Shown piece by piece: positions 1-6,619 of a DNA stretch of 8,779 nucleotides. The notes under the pieces were generated by a model. That model made no database searches, was not told the origin of the DNA, and saw nothing but the letters and a program-made list of their open reading frames with translations. The stretch comes from Burkholderia sp. (GTDB taxonomy: Bacteria > Pseudomonadota > Gammaproteobacteria > Burkholderiales > Burkholderiaceae). Within the stretch, counting starts at the first letter, position 1. Each line of letters begins with the position of its first letter. A program made the position numbers and the translations under genes. The DNA lies in assembly GCF_018375725.1 (NCBI RefSeq), contig NZ_JAHACR010000176.1, positions 1 through 8,779 of the forward strand. Direction: 5' to 3'.

Positions 1-1
1 C

Positions 2-763
2 GACTTCGACGTGCTTTGCCTGCAGGAAGTCACACGCGGCTTCGGCGCACTACCCGGTCAGCCCGGATCGGACCAGTTCGCGGCGCTCGCGGCGCTGTTG
101 CCTGGCTATACGATCGTCGAGGCGATCGGCGCCGACCTGCCGCCGGCCGTGCCGGGTGCGCCGCGCCGCCAGTTCGGCAACGCGCTCGCGACCCGGCTGC
201 CGGTCGGGCGCGTGATGCGCCACGTGCTGCCATGGCCGGCCAGCGGCGACAGGCCCTCGATGCCGCGCGTTGCGCTCGAAGCCGAGTTGCCGACCGCGTT
301 CGGCCCGGTGCGCGTGACCGTGACCCATCTCGAATATTATTCCGCGCAACAGCGGCGTGCACAGGTGGAAGCGCTGCGTGACCGCCATCGCGAGGCCTGC
401 GCACATGCCGATCGTCCTGCGCGCGCGGAAAACCCGGAAGGTCCGTTCAGCGCGACCGGCCAGCCGCGCGATGCGATCGTCTGCGGCGACTTCAACAGCG
501 CATACGGCAGCGACGCATACCGTCAATTTCTGGCGCCGCTCGGCAGCGCGCCAGGCTTCGTCGACGCATGGGCGGCGCTGCACCCGGAACGCACGCCGCC
601 GCCGACAGCCGGCGTCTACGATACGGTGCAATGGTCTGAAGGACCGCTGACGTGCGACTTCGTGTTCGTCACCGAGACGCTGCTGCCACGCGTCACGCGT
701 TGCGAGATCGATGGCGATGTGCGCGCCTCCGACCACCAGCCGATCGTGCTCGAGCTGGACTGA
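2..763 (+). CDS. Endonuclease/exonuclease/phosphatase (DNase I-like) family protein, 5' end missing
   Basis: The 3' part of a gene that enters the window already open; 253 residues are visible, so the true start lies upstream. The fold is the metal-dependent EEP (DNase I/ExoIII-like) hydrolase fold. Its hallmarks appear in order: a Mg-binding Glu in DVLCLQEV (visible residue 9), an active-site Asn in FGNALATR (about 61), a His in VTHLEYYS (109), the catalytic GDFN (Asp163, Asn165) and the terminal SDHQP (Asp244, His245). With all of these present the enzyme is probably active as a phosphodiesterase or phosphatase. The family acts on DNA, RNA, lipids and nucleotides, and nothing here shows the substrate. 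The visible part has no membrane segment. It is the only plus-strand gene and runs convergently into the minus-strand exonuclease gene 9 bp away, with no recognisable terminator between them. The family call is firm; the specific function is unknown. Confidence 0.85.
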   Translation, partial: DFDVLCLQEVTRGFGALPGQPGSDQFAALAALLPGYTIVEAIGADLPPAVPGAPRRQFGNALATRLPVGRVMRHVLPWPASGDRPSMPRVALEAELPTAFGPVRVTVTHLEYYSAQQRRAQVEALRDRHREACAHADRPARAENPEGPFSATGQPRDAIVCGDFNSAYGSDAYRQFLAPLGSAPGFVDAWAALHPERTPPPTAGVYDTVQWSEGPLTCDFVFVTETLLPRVTRCEIDGDVRASDHQPIVLELD

Positions 764-772
764 AGGCGCACG

Positions 773-1549
773 TTACGCGTCGAATGCGGCGAGATACTCG
801 GCCCAGTGCGGCGCCGGCTCCTGCACCAGCGCGTTCTTGACGAGCAGGATCTCGTCCTCGTATTCCTTCGCCGTCAGGCCCCCGCGCATCAGCTGGAAGC
901 GACAATAAAGCAGATAGGTGTTGACGACGTCGGTTTCGCAGTAGTTGCGGATCTCGTCGATCCGCCCTGCCTGAAACGCGGCCCATACCTGGCTCCCGTC
1001 CATCCCGAGCTTGCCCGGAAAACCGCACAGCTTCGCCAGCGCATCGAGCGGCGCATTCGCGCGCGCCTGATACATCGCGAGCACGTCCATCAGGTCGGTA
1101 TGCCGCGAGTGGTAACGCGAAATGTAGTTGTTCCACTTGAAATCGCGGTCGTCCTCGCCGAGATCCCAGTATCGCGATGCGGGAATGCCATGAATGAGCG
1201 CCCGGTAATGCAGCACCGGCAGGTCGAATCCGCCGCCGTTCCACGACACGAGCTGCGGCGTGTATTTCTCGATCACGCGGTAGAACGACTGGATCAGCGC
1301 CGCTTCGCCGTCCCCCGGTGCACCGAGCGAGCGCACGCGAAAACCGTTGGTGTCCCGGAATACGCATGAAATCGCCGCGATGCGCTGCAGGTGATGCGGC
1401 AGAAAATCGCTGCCCGTCTTCTCCCGGCGCGCGGCGAATGCGTGTTCGGCCACCGCGGCATCGTCGAGTGCGGCGGGCAGATCATCGAGACGGCGAATGC
1501 CGTCGACATCGGGAATTGTCTCGATGTCAAAAACCAGAATCGGAGTCAT
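773..1549 (-). CDS. DEDDy-type 3'-5' exonuclease, PolB-proofreading-like
   Basis: A 258-residue stand-alone exonuclease of the DnaQ-like superfamily, resembling the proofreading domain of family-B polymerases (Pfam DNA_pol_B_exo2 type). All DEDDy residues are visible: Asp8 and Glu10 in VFDIETIPD (Exo I), Asp109 in SWNGGGFDLPVL (Exo II) with a further Asp152 in HTDLMDVL, and Tyr203 with Asp207 in YCETD (Exo III, the Y-x3-D form). It should remove nucleotides from DNA 3' ends using two metal ions; whether it prefers single strands or mismatched ends cannot be read from the sequence. No polymerase domain is attached. The ATG lies 3 bp after the rpoS stop codon and has no Shine-Dalgarno match in front of it. 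Translation therefore probably depends on ribosomes finishing rpoS, which would tie its level to the stress sigma factor (inference). It ends 9 bp from the convergent EEP gene. The biological role is not established. Confidence 0.88.
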   Translation of the reverse strand: MTPILVFDIETIPDVDGIRRLDDLPAALDDAAVAEHAFAARREKTGSDFLPHHLQRIAAISCVFRDTNGFRVRSLGAPGDGEAALIQSFYRVIEKYTPQLVSWNGGGFDLPVLHYRALIHGIPASRYWDLGEDDRDFKWNNYISRYHSRHTDLMDVLAMYQARANAPLDALAKLCGFPGKLGMDGSQVWAAFQAGRIDEIRNYCETDVVNTYLLYCRFQLMRGGLTAKEYEDEILLVKNALVQEPAPHWAEYLAAFDA

Positions 1550-1552
1550 CTG

Positions 1553-2650
1553 TTACAGGACGGCGTCCTTGCGAACGCCGTTGGAGGCGAAGAACCGCTT
1601 GAGGCGCACCAGCGCTTCCTGCTGGATTTGCCGCACGCGCTCGCGCGTCAGGCCCATTTCGTCCGCGAGTTCCTCGAGCGTTGCCGGCTCGATGTGATTC
1701 AGGCCGAAGCGACGCTCGATCACGTGCCGGTGCTTGTCGGACAGACGCGACAGCCACGCACGCGTCAGCGTCTCGAGTTCACGGTGCTGCACTTCGGCGT
1801 CCGGCGACTGGCTCTGGTCGTCGGGCAGCAAGTCGAGCAGGCTGCTCGCCGGATCGAGGTCGAGCGGCGCGTCGAGCGACGCGGTGTGTTCATTGAGCGC
1901 GAGGATGTCGGTCACTTCCTCTGCGGTCTTGCCGGTGAGATAGGCGATGTCGTCGATACTGGCTTCGCGGCGGTCCGCCGCTTCGCCCGTCGACATCGAG
2001 TTCTTTTCGAGGTGGCGCTTCGCGCGCAGCACCTGGTTGAGTTCGCGGATCACGTGCACCGGCAGACGCACCGTGCGGGCCTGATTCATGATCGCCCGCT
2101 CGATGCTCTGCCGGATCCACCACGTCGCATAGGTCGAGAAGCGAAAGCCGCGCGTCGGATCGAATTTCTCGATCGCGTGCATCAGGCCGAGGTTGCCTTC
2201 CTCGATCAGATCGAGCAACGGCACGCCGCGATTCAGGTACCCCTTTGCAATGCTGACGACGAGCCGCAAGTTGCGCTCGATCATCACCTGGCGCGCCTCG
2301 AATTCACCCGCCTTCGCAAGACGCGAATACCGCTGCTCCTCCTCGACGGTCAAGAGCGGCTTCACGCTGATTCGATTCAGGTAATGCTGGATCGTGTCGG
2401 CGGTCAGTTCCGCCTGCAGCAGCGCGCGAAAGTCGTCCAGATCCGGCGGCGCTTCCCGCCGCGTACGTTCGCGCTCGTCGTCGCCCGCCTCCGCGTCGGT
2501 ATCGGCGTCGCGCGATTCGAACTCGCGTTCGTTGTCCGCGACGTCGTCCTCGTCGTCCGTCGAAGCGCCAGCGCGCTCCACCGATGCTTGCGTGGCGCGA
2601 CTGATCTTCTCAGACTCGGCTTGCGGCTCGTGGCGCTTCGATTTCGGCAT
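1553..2650 (-). CDS. rpoS: RNA polymerase sigma factor RpoS (sigma-38)
   Basis: Stationary-phase and general-stress sigma factor, 365 residues, about 35 longer than the E. coli protein. Region 1.2 begins near residue 82. Region 2 (about 117-190) carries RNLRLVVSIAKGY, DLIEEGNLGL and the -10-recognising and melting segment GFRFSTYATWWIRQSIER. Region 3 spans about 190-270. Region 4 (about 295-355) ends in the -35-binding helix-turn-helix with GLTRERVRQIQ. RpoS is favoured over RpoD because it lacks the long region 1.1 and non-conserved insert, and because it follows nlpD. Residues 27-65 form a strongly acidic extension before region 1.2. The ATG is 11 bp after the nlpD stop codon with only a weak GAG ahead. 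In E. coli the main rpoS promoter lies inside nlpD; a similar arrangement is possible here, but I could not pick out a convincing promoter. The exonuclease gene follows after 3 bp. Confidence 0.96.
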   Translation of the reverse strand: MPKSKRHEPQAESEKISRATQASVERAGASTDDEDDVADNEREFESRDADTDAEAGDDERERTRREAPPDLDDFRALLQAELTADTIQHYLNRISVKPLLTVEEEQRYSRLAKAGEFEARQVMIERNLRLVVSIAKGYLNRGVPLLDLIEEGNLGLMHAIEKFDPTRGFRFSTYATWWIRQSIERAIMNQARTVRLPVHVIRELNQVLRAKRHLEKNSMSTGEAADRREASIDDIAYLTGKTAEEVTDILALNEHTASLDAPLDLDPASSLLDLLPDDQSQSPDAEVQHRELETLTRAWLSRLSDKHRHVIERRFGLNHIEPATLEELADEMGLTRERVRQIQQEALVRLKRFFASNGVRKDAVL

Positions 2651-2661
2651 GGTCGTCTCGT

Positions 2662-3516
2662 CTATTGAGGCGGCAAATACTTGAGCGGATCGACAGGTTT
2701 ACCCTGACGGCGAACCTCGAAATGCAGCATCACGCGGTCGGCATCGCTATTACCCATCTCGGCGATTTTCTGCCCCTTCGAGACCGCGTCCCCCTCTTTT
2801 ACCATCAAAGCGCGATTGTGTGCATATGCCGTGAGGTAAGTTGCATCGTGTTTGATGATAATGAGGTTGCCATAGCCGCGCAGGCCGTTGCCGGCATAGA
2901 CGACACGGCCATCCGCCGCCGCCTTCACCGTCTCGCCGGCTGTGCCGCCGATATTGACACCCTTGTTCTTCGCATCGTCGAAGTTGTTCAGCACATGGCC
3001 GCGAACCGGCCATGCGAACGTCACGGGGCCGCTCGACGCGACGGTCGTGTCGGTCGCGGCCGACGACGGCGCGCTCGGCGCCATCGCGCCAGCCGTCGTC
3101 GACGGGCCGCTGCCGAGCGGCGCGGTCGCTGCCGCACCCGTCACCGGCGCCGGGGTCATTGCTGCGCCCGCCGTCGGCGCGACGCGCAGCAGCTGATCGA
3201 CTTCGATCTGATTCGGATTGGCCAGATTGTTCCACGCCGCGATGTCGCGATAGTTCTGCCCGTTCTCGAGCGCGATCCGGTACAGCGTGTCGCCCGGTTT
3301 CACGCGATAGAAACCCGGCGGCGCCGGCGGGAGCGGCGCCGCGGGCAGTGCGGTGCCCGTCGTGCCGAGCGAACCCGAGCGGTCGACGACAGGCGCGTTG
3401 TCGAGCCGCGTCGCACAGGCGGCCAGAAGCGTGAACGCGGCCACACAGATCGCGCGCTGGGCGAGTGTGAACGGTACTTCCAATCGGTTGTTTTGCATCG
3501 CGCGCAACATACTCAT
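2662..3516 (-). CDS. nlpD: NlpD-type lipoprotein: LysM plus degenerate LytM (M23) domain
   Basis: Predicted outer-membrane lipoprotein of 284 residues from the ATG at 3516. A hydrophobic signal segment ends in the lipobox LAAC, with Cys34 lipidated. A peptidoglycan-binding LysM domain covers about 69-112 (FYRVKPGDTLYRIA). An Ala/Thr/Pro/Ser-rich linker follows, then a LytM/M23 domain at about 165-281. Three of the four canonical zinc-site positions are lost: the H-x3-D site reads N184-KGV-N188, and HxH reads M263-L-H265; the YAH His233 remains. By analogy with E. coli NlpD and EnvC, it should not cut peptidoglycan itself but activate an amidase during daughter-cell separation. The start is uncertain. 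A TTG at 3525 overlaps the pcm stop and lies 4 nt after GGAG. ATGs at 3516, 3510 and 3498 are also in frame; from 3498 the lipobox Cys would be residue 28. Position between pcm and rpoS is as in gammaproteobacteria. Confidence 0.93.
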   Translation of the reverse strand: MSMLRAMQNNRLEVPFTLAQRAICVAAFTLLAACATRLDNAPVVDRSGSLGTTGTALPAAPLPPAPPGFYRVKPGDTLYRIALENGQNYRDIAAWNNLANPNQIEVDQLLRVAPTAGAAMTPAPVTGAAATAPLGSGPSTTAGAMAPSAPSSAATDTTVASSGPVTFAWPVRGHVLNNFDDAKNKGVNIGGTAGETVKAAADGRVVYAGNGLRGYGNLIIIKHDATYLTAYAHNRALMVKEGDAVSKGQKIAEMGNSDADRVMLHFEVRRQGKPVDPLKYLPPQ

Positions 3517-3521
3517 CAGTT

Positions 3522-4496
3522 TCAAATCACTCCGGATTTTAAAGGGACAAAGAAAACGCGATCAAGCCGCGACTCCCGCCATTGCGCATGCGCGACGCGC
3601 TCGACGAGCGTGAGCACCTGGGGCTGCCCGCTTTGCGCGCCGACCGGCGCAACGAGCCGGCCGCCGATCGTCAGCTGTTCGAGCAGCGCCTGCGGCACGT
3701 CGAGCCCAGCCGCGGCGATCACGATCGCATCGAACGGCGCCGCCGACGGCAGGCCGACACGCCCGTCGCCGTAATGCAGGCGGATGTTCGGCACGCGCAG
3801 CGGCCGCAGATTCAGCTTCGCACGCTCATAGAGCGGCTTGATGCGTTCAATCGAATACACGTCGCGCGCCAGATGGCTCAGCACCGCAGCCTGATAGCCG
3901 CAGCCGGTGCCGATTTCCAGCACACGCTCGAGGGGACGGCCAGCCGCCGCAAGCTCGATCATCCGGGCGACGACCGACGGCTTGGAAATCGTTTGATGGT
4001 GGCCGATCGGCAATGCCGAGTCTTCGTAAGCCTGCGTTGCCAGACCGGGATCCACGAACAGGTGGCGCGGCACCGCGGCCATCGCCGCCAGCACATGCGC
4101 GTCGGCCACGCCGTTCGCGCGCAGGCGTTCGACCATCCGCTCGCGCACGCGTTCCGACGTCAGCGCAAGCGCCCCGGCCAGCGCGGGATTAAGCGCAGCA
4201 GCAGGTTTATGCGTTGTCGGCCCGGATGCGGCCGGCATGGATGAAGCGGCCTTGGGTGCGGCCGGTTTCACGACCGCCGCCCTGGACGCGGCGAATGGAT
4301 CGGGAGTCTTGGGCGCAGCGGCTGCAACGCGCGGTTGCCGGTTGTCCTGCGTACGCGGCGGCGCACCCGCCGCAAGACGCTGGCGGGCTGCATCGCCCGC
4401 CGCATGGCGCTCGCCGGCCCGGCCTTCGTCCTTGCGCGGCTCGTGCTTGAGATCTTCGAGCGCAAGCGGGAATCGCTTCGCGCGCTCGCCGCTCAT
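3522..4496 (-). CDS. pcm: Protein-L-isoaspartate O-methyltransferase with long N-terminal extension
   Basis: Repair methyltransferase that uses S-adenosylmethionine to methylate the abnormal L-isoaspartyl residues arising in ageing proteins, starting their return to aspartate. The catalytic part is residues 113-324, close to the roughly 208 residues of E. coli Pcm. It shows the family signature GHHQTISKPSVVARMIEL (165-182), the SAM-binding motif VLEIGTGCGYQ (192-202), and YGDGRVG with PFDAIVIAAA (242-263). Residues 1-112 are unusual: a charged start (to about 50), then a low-complexity Ala/Pro/Lys/Arg-rich stretch with no recognisable domain. I chose the ATG at 4496 because it overlaps the surE stop codon as ATGA, a classic coupling arrangement. 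A run of six G lies 8 nt ahead of it and could serve as a poor ribosome site. A start nearer the core, for example Met87 or Met121, cannot be excluded but has no better support. The gene ends next to or overlapping nlpD. Confidence 0.94.
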   Translation of the reverse strand: MSGERAKRFPLALEDLKHEPRKDEGRAGERHAAGDAARQRLAAGAPPRTQDNRQPRVAAAAPKTPDPFAASRAAVVKPAAPKAASSMPAASGPTTHKPAAALNPALAGALALTSERVRERMVERLRANGVADAHVLAAMAAVPRHLFVDPGLATQAYEDSALPIGHHQTISKPSVVARMIELAAAGRPLERVLEIGTGCGYQAAVLSHLARDVYSIERIKPLYERAKLNLRPLRVPNIRLHYGDGRVGLPSAAPFDAIVIAAAGLDVPQALLEQLTIGGRLVAPVGAQSGQPQVLTLVERVAHAQWRESRLDRVFFVPLKSGVI

Positions 4497-5254
4497 GAAC
4501 CGAGCCCCCCGGCACGCGCCCAGTCGCGCGTCGCGGACAGCATCTGCGTATGGGTGAGGTCGAGCTGCAGCGGCGTGATCGACACGAAACCGTTTGCGAC
4601 CGCGTGAAAATCGGTGCCCTCGCTCGCATCCAGCGCCGCGCCCGACGGCCCTATCCAATAGATCGGCTCGCCGCGCGGGTTGGTCTGGCGGATCACCGGC
4701 TGCGATGGATGCCGCTTGCCGAGACGCGTCACCTTCCACCCTTTCAGCTGGTCGTACGGCAGGTTCGGGATGTTGACGTTCAGCAACGGCTGGCCGGGCA
4801 ACGGATTGTCGATATAGTGCTGCACGATCTCGGCCGCGACGCGCGCCGCATCGGCGAGATGCACCCAATCCTTGTCGACCAGCGAAAACGCGATGGCGGG
4901 CACGCCGAACATGATGCCTTCCGTCGCCGCGGCGACCGTGCCCGAGTAGAGCGTGTCCTCGCCGACGTTCTGGCCGTTGTTGATCCCCGACACGACGAGA
5001 TCCGGCCTCGCGTCGAGCATGCCGGTCAGCGCGACGTGCACCGAATCGGTGGGCGTGCCGTTCACATAGAAGAAACCCGTACTCGCGGAGCGCTGGATCG
5101 ACAGCGGCCGCGACAAGGTCAGGGAATTCGATGCGCCGCTGCAATTCTGCTCGGGCGCCATCACCGTAAGCTCGGCCAGCGGCTGCAGCGCTTCGTGAAG
5201 CGCCGCGAGACCGGGGGCGAGATAGCCGTCGTCGTTGCTGAGTAGGATTCGCAT
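4493..5254 (-). CDS. surE: 5'/3'-nucleotidase SurE (survival protein)
   Basis: Metal-dependent phosphatase of 253 residues that dephosphorylates nucleoside 5'- and 3'-monophosphates and, in E. coli, short polyphosphate. It is cytoplasmic and linked to stationary-phase survival. The sequence opens with the diagnostic MRILLSNDDG: Asp8 and Asp9 bind metal, together with Ser39 (NCSGAS) and Asn92 in VVSGINNGQNVGED. The conserved YSGTVAAATEG follows at 103-113. Length is typical of the family. The start at 5254 is fixed by that N-terminal motif, since Met-Arg-Ile begins the first beta strand. No Shine-Dalgarno sequence precedes it; a TACAAT lies 6 nt upstream (see the separate entry). It leads the surE-pcm-nlpD-rpoS group after a 105-bp gap, the widest in the window, and its stop codon overlaps the pcm start as ATGA. 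Confidence 0.96.
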   Translation of the reverse strand: MRILLSNDDGYLAPGLAALHEALQPLAELTVMAPEQNCSGASNSLTLSRPLSIQRSASTGFFYVNGTPTDSVHVALTGMLDARPDLVVSGINNGQNVGEDTLYSGTVAAATEGIMFGVPAIAFSLVDKDWVHLADAARVAAEIVQHYIDNPLPGQPLLNVNIPNLPYDQLKGWKVTRLGKRHPSQPVIRQTNPRGEPIYWIGPSGAALDASEGTDFHAVANGFVSITPLQLDLTHTQMLSATRDWARAGGLGS

Positions 5255-5260
5255 GCGGCG

Positions 5261-5266
5261 ATTGTA
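5261..5266 (-). promoter_or_regulatory. Possible -10 element for a leaderless surE transcript
   Basis: TACAAT on the minus strand matches the sigma-70 -10 consensus at 5 of 6 positions and leaves exactly 6 nt before the surE ATG, so the A of the ATG would be +1. Together with the missing ribosome-binding site this suggests a leaderless message. No -35 match is seen at 17 nt spacing (CGCTCG). Inference only. Confidence 0.2.
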
Positions 5267-5329
5267 ACCGAGGAAAGATGGCGCGAGCGCGACAGTCCGC
5301 GGCCTGAAACGCGCAATCGCACGTCATGC

Positions 5330-5350
5330 GCCGCCGCGCCGCGCGGCGGC
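5330..5350 (-). terminator. GC-only hairpin after the CoA transferase gene
   Basis: A perfect 9-bp inverted repeat (GCCGCCGCG / CGCGGCGGC) with a 3-nt loop begins 9 nt after the CoA transferase stop codon. No T-run follows on the minus strand, so it is not a standard intrinsic terminator. It could shield the 3' end, reduce read-through into surE, or simply reflect GC-rich spacer DNA. Confidence 0.3.
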
Positions 5351-5359
5351 ACGCGAAGG

Positions 5360-6565
5360 TCAGATCGCGCCTTGCTCGCGCAGCGCCGCGATCGCCTGCG
5401 CATCGTAGCCGAGGCCGCGCAGCACCTCGTCGGTATGCTCGCCGAGCGCCGGGCCGAGCCAGCGCGTTTCGCCCGGCGTCGCCGACAGTTTCGGCGTGAC
5501 GTTCGGCAGCGGAATGTCGGCGCCGTCGCCGAGCTTGAAGCGCTGAATCATCTGCCGGGCGACGAATTGCGGATCGGTGAACATGTCGGCGACGCTGTAG
5601 ATGCGCCCGGCCGGCACGTCCGCCGCATTCAGCACCGCGAGCGCCTCGTCGATCGTCCGCGGCGCAAGCCATGCGGCGATCGCGTCGTCGATCTCCTGCG
5701 TGCGCGGCACGCGCCCGTCGTTGTGCGCGAGCGCCGGATCGTCGGCGAGATCCGCGCGCTCGATCGCCTTCATGAGCCGCTTGAAGATCGGATCGCTGTT
5801 GCCGCCGATCACGATGCTGCCGTCACGGCACGCGTAGGTGTTCGACGGCACGATCCCCGGCAGCGACGCACCGGTGCGTTCCCGCACCATCCCGTACACG
5901 CCGTATTCCGGCACGACGCTTTCCATCATGTTGAACACGGCTTCGTACAGCGCGACATCCACGACCTGCCCCGCGCCGCCGTTCACCTTGCGATGATGAA
6001 GCGCCATCAGTGCGCCGATCACGCCATGCAGCGCGGCGATCGAATCGCCGATGGAGATGCCGATGCGCGGCGGCGGCAGATCGGGATAGCCGGTGATATG
6101 GCGCAGGCCGCCCATCGATTCCGCGATCGCGCCAAAACCCGGACGATCGCGGTACGGGCCGGTCTGGCCGTAGCCCGACAGGCGCACCATCACGAGGCCG
6201 GGATTCTCCGCGGACAAGACGTCGTAGCCGAGCCCGAGTTTTTCGAGGAGACCCGGACGGAAATTCTCGATCACGATATCGGCGTCGCGCGCGAGCTTGC
6301 GCGCGATCTCCCGGCCGTCATCGGATTTCAGGTTCAGCGTGACCGATTTCTTGTTGCGCGCCTGCACGGACCACCATAGCGACGTGCCGCCCGCCTCCGG
6401 ATACAGCTTGCGCCACTTGCGCAGCGGATCGCCGCCGTTCGGATCCTCGATCTTGATGACTTCCGCGCCGAATTCGGCGAGCAGCCGCGAGGCGAACGGC
6501 CCCGCGATCAGCGTTCCGAATTCGAGCACCTTGACGCCCGCGAGCGGGCCCTGACTCGTGCTCAT
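5360..6565 (-). CDS. CaiB/BaiF-type (family III) CoA transferase
   Basis: A 401-residue family III CoA transferase, about the usual length. These enzymes form an intertwined dimer and move CoA between carboxylic acids through an aspartyl-CoA intermediate. Visible hallmarks are the N-terminal GVKVLEFGTLIAGPFASRLL, the segment GAEVIKIEDPNGGDP, DIVIENFRPGLLEKLGLGY and LSGYGQTGPYRDRPGF. The catalytic Asp is Asp174 in ISIGDSIAALH, equivalent to Asp169 of formyl-CoA transferase. A Gly-rich VIGGNSDPIFKRL follows near 252-264. The acyl substrate cannot be deduced, so Frc, CaiB or racemase names would be guesses. The start at 6565 is chosen because AGGGAG lies 4 nt ahead; an upstream in-frame ATG at 6580 has no such site. 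It sits 54 bp after recR and 105 bp before surE, on the same strand as both, with no clear metabolic link to either. Confidence 0.9.
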   Translation of the reverse strand: MSTSQGPLAGVKVLEFGTLIAGPFASRLLAEFGAEVIKIEDPNGGDPLRKWRKLYPEAGGTSLWWSVQARNKKSVTLNLKSDDGREIARKLARDADIVIENFRPGLLEKLGLGYDVLSAENPGLVMVRLSGYGQTGPYRDRPGFGAIAESMGGLRHITGYPDLPPPRIGISIGDSIAALHGVIGALMALHHRKVNGGAGQVVDVALYEAVFNMMESVVPEYGVYGMVRERTGASLPGIVPSNTYACRDGSIVIGGNSDPIFKRLMKAIERADLADDPALAHNDGRVPRTQEIDDAIAAWLAPRTIDEALAVLNAADVPAGRIYSVADMFTDPQFVARQMIQRFKLGDGADIPLPNVTPKLSATPGETRWLGPALGEHTDEVLRGLGYDAQAIAALREQGAI

Positions 6566-6587
6566 GGGTCTCCCTGGCATGAGGATT

Positions 6588-6613
6588 GGCGTCGCACGCG
6601 CAGCCGCGACGCC
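6588..6613 (-). repeat. Stem-loop in the recR/CoA transferase gap
   Basis: Perfect 8-bp inverted repeat (GGCGTCGC / GCGACGCC) around a 10-nt loop, 6 nt after the recR stop codon. No T-run follows on the minus strand, so termination is doubtful. It might partly separate the CoA transferase gene from the dnaX-ybaB-recR transcript. Confidence 0.3.
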
Positions 6614-6619
6614 CACGCG

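Noticed and set aside
1391..2668. Plus-strand open frame of 425 codons opposite rpoS
   Set aside because: It lies almost entirely antisense to rpoS and its neighbours, its protein is Arg/His/Leu-rich without any recognisable motif, and long antisense frames are expected in GC-rich DNA with biased third positions.
2662..3516. Internal rpoS promoter inside nlpD
   Set aside because: Known from E. coli and plausible here, but I saw no hexamer pair with acceptable match and spacing on the minus strand, so I did not annotate one.
4505..4510. Run of six C (six G in surE) near the surE/pcm junction as a phase-variable tract
   Set aside because: Six bases are too short to predict frequent slippage; it is more plausibly a weak ribosome site for pcm or chance.
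4497..5672. Upstream continuation of the pcm frame, giving a 716-residue protein
   Set aside because: The extra sequence overprints surE and part of the CoA transferase on the same strand in another frame, is Arg/Ala-rich with no domain, and the ATGA overlap at 4493-4496 gives a natural pcm start.
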